A stretch of DNA of 27,707 nucleotides from Clostridiales bacterium (GTDB taxonomy: Bacteria > Bacillota > Clostridia > Oscillospirales > Oscillospiraceae), in NCBI GenBank assembly GCA_004558115.1, contig SFDT01000024.1:1-27707 (forward strand), in the 5' to 3' direction. Within the stretch, counting starts at the first letter, position 1. Each line of letters begins with the position of its first letter. Shown here piece by piece: positions 22,610 to 27,707 of this stretch. The notes under the pieces are model-generated. The model did no database searches, had not been told where the DNA came from, and worked only from the letters and a program-made list of their open reading frames with translations. Made by a program: the position numbers and the translations under genes.

Positions 22610-24178
22610 ATGTCTGATTACAAGCGCGGCGGCGCCCAGCTGGCGGAAGCCGTGAAGAAAGCGTATACCCAGGGCCTGGACGACTATCATCTGGAGCCTA
22701 TGGCGCTGGTGGAAAACGGCCAGCCCGTGGGCAAGATCCACGACCACGATTCCGTGGTGTTCTGCTGCCGCCGGGGTGAGCGGGAGATCGAGCTGACGGA
22801 GATGTTCACCGAGAAGGGCTTCGACAAGGTGGAGCGCCGGAAGCTGGAGGACCTGTACTTCGTCATCATGACCATGTATCACGACAAGTTCAAGGACCTG
22901 CCCATTGCTTTCGCTCCCTCCCATGTGGTGAAGCCCCTGGCCCAGGTCCTCTCCGAGGCCGGCAAGACCCAGTTCCACTGTGCTGAGAGCGAGAAGTTCG
23001 CCCATGTGACCTTCTTCTTCAACGGCGGCGAGAACCAGCCCTTCCCCGGCGAGGACGATGTGTGCATCCCCTCTCCCAAGGGCATCGACTTCGACCAGCA
23101 GCCGGAGCTGTCTTTGCCCAAGGTGGCGGAGACCGTCAAGGACGCTTTGGGCAAGTACGATTTCGTGGTCACCAACGTCGCCAACGGCGACGTCATCGGC
23201 CACACCCAGAATACCGCCGCCAAGCTGGAGGCCTGCGCTCACGTGAGCCATTACCTGGACGAGGTGGTCCACGACGCCCTGGCCAAGGGCTATGTGGTGG
23301 CCGTCACCGCCGACCACGGCAACATCGAAAAGCTGTACACCGCCGCCGGCAAGCCTGACGGTGCCCACACCACCAACCTGGTGCCCTTTATCATGATCGA
23401 CCCCGCCGACAATGCCCCCATCTCCCTGCGGGACGGCTCCCTGGGCGACGTGGCTCCCACCGTGCTGGATGTCATGGGCATCCCCCAGCCCGCTGAAATG
23501 AGCGGCAAGTCCCTGGTGGAAGGCAAGGACTGGGGCAAGGACCGGAAAATGCTCCTCATCATCTGCGACGGCTGGGGCCTGGGTACCGGCGATGAGGGCG
23601 ACGCCATCCATTTGGCGGACACTCCCTACTGGGATTCCCTGCTGGCGGAGCAGTCCTGGTCCAAGCTGAACGCCTCCGGCCAGTTCGTGGGCCTGGGCGC
23701 CGGTAAGGCGGGCAACTCCGAGGCCGGCCACTCCAACCTGGGCGCCGGCCGCTGCGTCATGCAGGACGACGTCCGTCTGGACGCCGCCGTGAAGGACGGC
23801 AGCTTCAAGAAGAACCCCATCTTCCTGGAAGCCATCGACCACGCCAAGAAGAACGGCAGCGCGTTGCACCTGCTGGCCTACCTGACTTACAAGTCCTCCC
23901 ACGGCTGCATCGACTATCCCCTGTCCGTGTGTGAGATGGCCAAGGAAGCCGGGCTGGAAAACGTCTATTTCCACATCATTTTCGACGGACGCTCCACGGA
24001 GCCCGGTTCCGCTCCCGCCCTGCTGGCGGAGCTGGACCAGCGCCTGGACCAGATCGGCCTGGGCCGCATCGTGGACGGCGTGGGCCGCGGCGTAGTCCTG
24101 GACCGCGACAAGAACTACGACAAGGTCAAGCGTGCCTATGACGCCATGGTGGAAGGCACCGGCGCCCTGTACGAATAA
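22610..24178 (+). CDS. Circularly permuted cofactor-independent phosphoglycerate mutase-like enzyme
   Basis: A 522-residue alkaline-phosphatase-superfamily metalloenzyme with the iPGM sequence in permuted order. Residues 12-310 match the second half of normal iPGM: transferase-domain end, then the phosphatase core with K129, D194/H198 (ANGDVIGHT), D235-H236 (TADHGN) and H253 (AHTTN). Residues 313-520 match the normal first half: D320 (ICDGWG), nucleophile S370 (GNSEAGH), H431, R461, R493, R499. Old termini are joined by VEGKDWGKDRK; the new termini lie in the transferase domain between YDAMVEGTG and AEAVKKAYTQG. All metal ligands and the nucleophile are kept. The residue after R461, normally the isomerisation Asp, is Ser (S462). 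An AGGAGG site precedes the ATG and no frameshift is seen. It may be a mutase or phosphatase for a related phospho-acid or phospho-sugar. Confidence 0.9.
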   Translation: MSDYKRGGAQLAEAVKKAYTQGLDDYHLEPMALVENGQPVGKIHDHDSVVFCCRRGEREIELTEMFTEKGFDKVERRKLEDLYFVIMTMYHDKFKDLPIAFAPSHVVKPLAQVLSEAGKTQFHCAESEKFAHVTFFFNGGENQPFPGEDDVCIPSPKGIDFDQQPELSLPKVAETVKDALGKYDFVVTNVANGDVIGHTQNTAAKLEACAHVSHYLDEVVHDALAKGYVVAVTADHGNIEKLYTAAGKPDGAHTTNLVPFIMIDPADNAPISLRDGSLGDVAPTVLDVMGIPQPAEMSGKSLVEGKDWGKDRKMLLIICDGWGLGTGDEGDAIHLADTPYWDSLLAEQSWSKLNASGQFVGLGAGKAGNSEAGHSNLGAGRCVMQDDVRLDAAVKDGSFKKNPIFLEAIDHAKKNGSALHLLAYLTYKSSHGCIDYPLSVCEMAKEAGLENVYFHIIFDGRSTEPGSAPALLAELDQRLDQIGLGRIVDGVGRGVVLDRDKNYDKVKRAYDAMVEGTGALYE

Positions 24179-24188
24179 CACTTCTTTC

Positions 24189-24230
24189 CACCGCCCGGCG
24201 GTCAGCGATCCGGCTGTCCCCCGGGCGGTG
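24189..24230. terminator. Inverted repeat after the mutase gene
   Basis: CACCGCCCGG (24189-24198) and CCGGGCGGTG (24221-24230) form a perfect 10-bp stem with a 22-base loop, 11 bases past the stop. Only TGTCTTT follows, so termination is likely but not certain. Confidence 0.55.
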
Positions 24231-24315
24231 TGTCTTTGAGCGGGCGCCGTTTCCGGCGAATTTGCACGACTTTCAACGATACCGCTACTTTCTCTTGTTA
24301 AAAACCTAACTGTCA

Positions 24316-24344
24316 TTGACGAATCCTGTGGCGAGGGTTAAAAT
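24316..24344 (+). promoter_or_regulatory. Promoter of the transketolase genes with a long leader
   Basis: TTGACG (24316-24321), 17 bases and TAAAAT (24339-24344). The leader to the start at 24500 is about 150 bases. It holds a small hairpin (GATTC, GT, GAATC) and two copies of TCCGGCG around a T-run, but no riboswitch I recognise. The 24179-24499 gap has no other gene. Confidence 0.65.
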
Positions 24345-24499
24345 AGCAATTAGAAATGACCGTTGGTAAAGGCTGGTTGTTCCATCGTTTTAGCAATCGA
24401 TTACCTGCCGTCTTTTCCCGCATGATTCGTGAATCCGGCGTCGGCGTTTTTTCTTCGCGGTCCGGCGCTCAATTAAAAAAGGAAAGGAAGAAACACCCG

Positions 24500-25333
24500 A
24501 TGAATGAGAAAAACTGCAAGGTCCTGGCAGCTCAGATTCGTCTGGAAACCCTGAAGGTCATCCACTCCCGTGGATTCGGCCATGTGGGCGGCTCCATGGA
24601 TCTGGCTGACCTGATGGCCGTCCTGTATGGCGAGGTCATGAAATATGATCCCAAGAACCCCCGCTGGGAAGATCGCGACTGGCTGGTCATGTCCAAGGGC
24701 CACGCCGGCCCCGTGGCTTACGCCACTTACGGCATCATGGGCTTTTATCCCCTGGAGGAGGCCTACACTCTGAACCATCCCCACACCAAGTTCCCCAGCC
24801 ACACTGACCGCAAGCTGACCCCCGGCGTGGACCTGACCACCGGCTCCCTGGGCCAGGGCGTCTCCACCGCCACCGGCGCGGCTCTGGGCAACAAGATCGA
24901 CGGCCGTGACAACCACGTCTTCTGCATCATCGGCGACGGCGAGGCTGACGAGGGCCAGGTCTGGGAGGGCTTCCACTTCGCCTATGCCCACAAGCTGGAC
25001 AACATCGTTTACATCATCGACAAGAACGGCTATCAGCTGGACGGCCCCACCGACTCCATCCTGGCCCACGGCGACATCGCCAAGAAGGCTGAGTCCTTCG
25101 GTCTGTACACCCAGGAGATCGACGGCCACGACGTGACCGCCATCTACAACGCCATTCAGAACGCCTACGCCAAGAAGGGCGTGCCCTCCTGCATCGTGCT
25201 GGATACCTGCAAGGGTAAGGGCGCTACCTTCGCCGAGCCCAAGCACGACCACTCCTCTCAGCCCAACGAAGAACAGTGGGCCGAGGCTCTGGCCGCCGCT
25301 GAGAAGGCTTACGAAGACGCCAAGAACGCTTAA
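24500..25333 (+). CDS. Transketolase, N-terminal (thiamine diphosphate-binding) subunit
   Basis: The 277-residue subunit carries the ThDP-binding half of a split transketolase. It shows the RGFGHVGGSMD start pattern (H28), SKGHAG (H68) and the ThDP motif from GDGEADEGQVWEG (GDG 145-147) to IIDKNG (N176). With the next gene it transfers two-carbon ketol units between sugar phosphates. ATG 24500 follows GGAAAGGAAG; in-frame codons back to 24356 lie in the leader and lack a ribosome site. Highly biased codons (CTG, AAG, GGC) suggest high expression. Confidence 0.95.
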   Translation: MNEKNCKVLAAQIRLETLKVIHSRGFGHVGGSMDLADLMAVLYGEVMKYDPKNPRWEDRDWLVMSKGHAGPVAYATYGIMGFYPLEEAYTLNHPHTKFPSHTDRKLTPGVDLTTGSLGQGVSTATGAALGNKIDGRDNHVFCIIGDGEADEGQVWEGFHFAYAHKLDNIVYIIDKNGYQLDGPTDSILAHGDIAKKAESFGLYTQEIDGHDVTAIYNAIQNAYAKKGVPSCIVLDTCKGKGATFAEPKHDHSSQPNEEQWAEALAAAEKAYEDAKNA

Positions 25334-25348
25334 AGGAGGGTGAGAGCA

Positions 25349-26320
25349 ATGAACGTGAAACTGATTGGCAAACATGAAAAGGATTCCCGCGCCTGCCGCG
25401 ACGGTCTCGCTCTGACTCTGAACGAGATGATGGCGGAGGACAAGTCCATCTGCTATGTGGACTGCGACCTGATGGGCTGCATCAACACCAAGATGCTCCA
25501 GAAGAACTATCCCGACCGTGCCTTCGAGGCCGGTATCGCCGAGGGCAACGGCGCCGGCGTGGCCGCCGGCCTTGCCGCCACCGGCAAGAAGGTGTTCTTC
25601 CATTCTTTCGGCACCTTCTCCTCCCGCCGCTGCTATGACCAGATCTACATGTCCGCCGCTTATGCCGGCCTCAGCGTCCGCGTGCTGGGCTCCGACGCCG
25701 GCGTCACCGCCGCGTTCAACGGCGGCACCCACATGCCTCTGGAGGATGCCGGCATGTACCTGAGCATTCCCGAGACCACCGTCCTGGACCCCGCCGACTA
25801 CGACCAGCTGGCCAGCATCACCCGCCAGCTGGCGAACGTGGAGGGTGTCTCCTACACCCGCTTCGTCCGCAAGGGCATCATCCAGGTCTACGGCGAGGGT
25901 TCCGAGTTCGAGATCGGCAAGGGCGTTGTCCTCCATGAGAGCGACAAGGATGTGGCCACCATCATTACCTCCGGCATTATGGTGGATGAGAGCCTGAAGG
26001 CCTACGAGGCTCTGCAGGCCGAGGGCATTTCCGTCCGCGTCATCGATATGTTCACCTGGAAGCCCCTGGATGAGGAGCTGGTCATCAAGGCTGCCAAGGA
26101 GACCGGCGCCATCGTCACCGCTGAAAACCACAACGTCACCTGCGGCCTGGGCAGCGTGGTGGCCAACTGCCTGGCCAAGAACTGCCCCACCATCCAGGAG
26201 TTCGTGGGCGTGCAGGATCAGTTCGGCCAGGTGGGTCCCCAGGACTTCCTGATGGACGAGTACGGTCTGCGTGCCGCCAACATTGTGGCCGCCGTGAAGA
26301 AGGCTGTTGCCCGCAAGTAA
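25349..26320 (+). CDS. Transketolase, C-terminal subunit
   Basis: The 323-residue partner contains the pyrimidine-binding and C-terminal domains. The catalytic Glu that activates thiamine is E65 in EAGIAEGNGAGVAAGLA. Most transketolases have AEQNM or similar here, so the EGNGAG wording is a variant. Other landmarks are SFGTFSSRRCYDQI and DAGVTAAFNGGTHM. It starts 15 bases after the first subunit behind AAAGGAGGG; a GTG nine bases earlier overlaps the ribosome site and is unlikely. The pair could serve the pentose phosphate pathway or the phospho-sugar cluster upstream. Confidence 0.94.
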   Translation: MNVKLIGKHEKDSRACRDGLALTLNEMMAEDKSICYVDCDLMGCINTKMLQKNYPDRAFEAGIAEGNGAGVAAGLAATGKKVFFHSFGTFSSRRCYDQIYMSAAYAGLSVRVLGSDAGVTAAFNGGTHMPLEDAGMYLSIPETTVLDPADYDQLASITRQLANVEGVSYTRFVRKGIIQVYGEGSEFEIGKGVVLHESDKDVATIITSGIMVDESLKAYEALQAEGISVRVIDMFTWKPLDEELVIKAAKETGAIVTAENHNVTCGLGSVVANCLAKNCPTIQEFVGVQDQFGQVGPQDFLMDEYGLRAANIVAAVKKAVARK

Positions 26321-26327
26321 TTCCCCG

Positions 26328-26364
26328 TTGACTTCTTCCCCGGCGGATGCCGGGGAAGTGTCAA
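26328..26364 (+). terminator. Extended stem-loop between transketolase and dehydrogenase genes
   Basis: CTTCCCCGGC (26335-26344), loop GGAT and GCCGGGGAAG (26349-26358) form a perfect 10-bp stem, extended by TTGAC/GTCAA outside a small bulge. TAAATTATTTTT follows rather than a clean T-run. It likely terminates most transketolase transcripts or protects their 3' end. Confidence 0.65.
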
Positions 26365-26400
26365 TAAATTATTTTTATTGTTAAAGGAGAGTTGATTCCA

Positions 26401-27582
26401 ATGGCTATGGATGCTTTTTCCGCCTCTCTGATGGCTGATAAGCGCGAAATCATTTTCGCTCCCACTGTGTACAAGTTCCAGAACTTCGCCCAGATGGCGG
26501 AGGAGTTCAAGCTGAACGAGCGCGACGTGGTCCTGACCAACGAGTTCATTTACACCCCCTTCATGAAGGAGCTGGGCCTGAAGTGCAACTTCGTGTTCCA
26601 GGAGAAGTTCGGTGCCGGTGAGCCCTCCGAGGCCATGATCCAGACCATGTACGATGCCATCCCCTATGACAGCTATGACCGTGTCATCGCTGTGGGCGGC
26701 GGCGCCATCATGGACCTGTGCAAGCTGCTGGGCTGCAAGCGTCCCGACACCGTGCACAACCTGTACTTCAAGCGGTTCCCCGTGGTGCACGAGAAGGACG
26801 TCATCGCCATCCCCACCACCTGCGGCACCGGCTCTGAGTGCACCAACATCTCCGTCGCCATCGTCAAGGACGAGAAGGACGGCGTGCTGACCGGCGGCGA
26901 GACCAAGCTGGGCCTGGTGTCCGACGACATCATCCCCAACAAGGTCTGCCTGATCCCCGACCTGCTGCGCACCCTGCCCTACAAGCCCTTCGCCTGCTCC
27001 GCCATCGACGCTCTGGTGCATGCCACCGAGTCCTTCCTGAGCCCCCACCGCAAGACCATCACCTCTGAGCTGTTCAGCGAGAAGGCCATGGATATGATCC
27101 TGAAGGGCTTCAAGCTCATCGACGAAAAGGGTCAGGATGCCCGCTTCGAGTACATGGATCAGTTCGTCACCGCTTCCTTCTACGCCGGCATCGCCTTCCT
27201 GAAGGCTGGCTGCGGCCCTGTCCATGGCATGAGCTTCCCCCTGGGCGGCACCTATCATGTGCCTCACGGCGAGAGCAACTACATGCTGTTCGGCGCCATC
27301 ATGGACTACTATGATGAGAAGAATCCTGACGGCGAGATCATGCGCTTCAAGGAGCTGGTTGCCGGCATCCTGGGCTGCGAAGTCAAGAACGCCATCCCCG
27401 AGATGAACGCCCTGCTGCAGCGCATCCTGCCCCTGCGTCCCCTGCGTGACTGCGGCTTCACCGAGGCCGACTTCAAGACCTTCCCCCAGTCCGTGGAGAC
27501 CAACCAGCAGCGCCTGATGACCAACGCCTACTATCCCTTCGACCTGGAGTCCGAAGAGGCCATCTACCGCAAGTGCTACTAA
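26401..27582 (+). CDS. 4hbD: 4-hydroxybutyrate dehydrogenase-like iron alcohol dehydrogenase
   Basis: A 393-residue group III alcohol dehydrogenase that should interconvert succinate semialdehyde and 4-hydroxybutyrate with NAD(H). It strongly resembles Clostridium kluyveri 4HbD in remembered segments: LTNEFIYTPF, VFQEKFGAGEPSE, the NAD loop AVGGGAIMD (99-101 GGG), PTTCGTGSE, IDALVHATESF and GGTYHVPHGESNY. Probable metal ligands are D203, H207, H275 and H289. ATG 26401 follows AAAGGAGAG. Codon bias implies high expression. It would act in succinate- or 4-aminobutyrate-derived butyrate formation, but partner genes such as 4-hydroxybutyryl-CoA dehydratase are not in the window. Confidence 0.9.
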   Translation: MAMDAFSASLMADKREIIFAPTVYKFQNFAQMAEEFKLNERDVVLTNEFIYTPFMKELGLKCNFVFQEKFGAGEPSEAMIQTMYDAIPYDSYDRVIAVGGGAIMDLCKLLGCKRPDTVHNLYFKRFPVVHEKDVIAIPTTCGTGSECTNISVAIVKDEKDGVLTGGETKLGLVSDDIIPNKVCLIPDLLRTLPYKPFACSAIDALVHATESFLSPHRKTITSELFSEKAMDMILKGFKLIDEKGQDARFEYMDQFVTASFYAGIAFLKAGCGPVHGMSFPLGGTYHVPHGESNYMLFGAIMDYYDEKNPDGEIMRFKELVAGILGCEVKNAIPEMNALLQRILPLRPLRDCGFTEADFKTFPQSVETNQQRLMTNAYYPFDLESEEAIYRKCY

Positions 27583-27620
27583 GCTGTCAGAGCTGCGGAA
27601 ACAGAAACAAAAAAACACAT

Positions 27621-27639
27621 CCACCGGCGTAGCCGGTGG
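27621..27639. terminator. Hairpin after the dehydrogenase
   Basis: CCACCGGC (27621-27628), loop GTA and GCCGGTGG (27632-27639) form an 8-bp stem, preceded by an A-run and followed by TTGT. It is probably the terminator for 4hbD, though the T-run is poor. Confidence 0.6.
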
Positions 27640-27651
27640 TTGTCATCAGAC

Positions 27652-27690
27652 GGGCATAGCCCTTTGTTCCTCGCGGACGCGTTAACGCGT
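27652..27690. repeat. Second hairpin and 14-bp perfect palindrome at the window end
   Basis: GGGC, ATA, GCCC (27652-27662) is a short stem-loop. ACGCGTTAACGCGT (27677-27690) is a perfect 14-bp palindrome. Together with the hairpin at 27621 this makes three dyads in 70 bases. The unit may be an intergenic repeat or a binding site for the next gene beyond the window. Confidence 0.45.
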
Positions 27691-27707
27691 AATACGGTCT
27701 GCCAATT

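Noticed and set aside
22367..24316. Long antisense frame over the permuted mutase
   Set aside because: Composition is that of a reverse-strand shadow; the plus-strand gene has intact catalytic motifs and a strong ribosome site.
24356..24499. 48-residue N-terminal extension of the transketolase subunit
   Set aside because: The GGAAAGGAAG site and the normal family start place the true start at 24500; the extension is leader sequence.
24500..26320. Reading the two genes as 1-deoxyxylulose-5-phosphate synthase
   Set aside because: DXS is one chain of about 620 residues. The split at this position and the RGFGHVGGS/SKGHAG motifs fit two-subunit transketolase.
1..27707. tRNA, rRNA, CRISPR arrays, insertion sequences, prophage
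   Set aside because: I looked through the intergenic stretches and saw no cloverleaf, spaced direct-repeat array, transposase or integrase.

Overview
The window looks like chromosome from a GC-rich, gut-type anaerobic Firmicute of the Clostridia. An Oscillospirales relative of Flavonifractor, Intestinimonas or Lawsonibacter is my inference. The grounds are the GC-rich coding sequence with strong AGGAGG-type ribosome sites, TTGACA/TATAAT promoters, class 1B PyrD with PyrK, a two-subunit transketolase, and an iron alcohol dehydrogenase closely resembling clostridial 4-hydroxybutyrate dehydrogenase. I see no rRNA, tRNA, CRISPR array, insertion sequence or phage gene.

Layout. 1-1929: a near-consensus promoter with an 11-bp dyad around its -35 box drives an HD-domain protein and mnmA (tRNA 2-thiouridine synthesis). 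1941-3316: a NifX/NifB-like metal-cofactor-domain protein with a Cys/His-rich tail, then an EamA permease. 3387-9212: a seven-gene pyrimidine operon, pyrC-K-D-F-E-B-I, ending in a terminator. 9224-10348: a second EamA permease, then the decayed remains of what looks like an RNHCP-type zinc-ribbon gene. 10359-13743 (minus strand): a radical SAM protein, a type Ic aspartate-type aminotransferase and a compact AspT/YbjL-type antiporter. 13935-15350: a MATE exporter. 15351-15730: about 380 bp without a gene but rich in palindromes.

15733-26320 is the most unusual part. On the minus strand a LacI-type repressor, a PHP phosphoesterase and a PfkB sugar kinase form one probable operon. Diverging from it is a plus-strand run of five consecutive HAD-superfamily proteins, all with the second Asp of motif I replaced by Gly. 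These are followed by an enzyme with every metal ligand of cofactor-independent phosphoglycerate mutase but with its sequence in circularly permuted order. A two-subunit transketolase follows from its own promoter. Five AAACGTTT-centred palindromes lie within 4.7 kb, at the MATE leader, in the gene-free gap and on both sides of the lacI/HAD divergent region, so one regulator probably links these genes. The neighbourhood is dominated by phosphoryl-transfer enzymes (kinase, PHP, five HADs, phosphatase-superfamily mutase) plus C2-transfer. I read it as an uncharacterised phospho-sugar or polyol-phosphate system whose substrate cannot be named from sequence.

26401-27582 encodes a 4-hydroxybutyrate dehydrogenase-like enzyme, likely part of a succinate/4-aminobutyrate-to-butyrate route, followed by a hairpin-rich tail.
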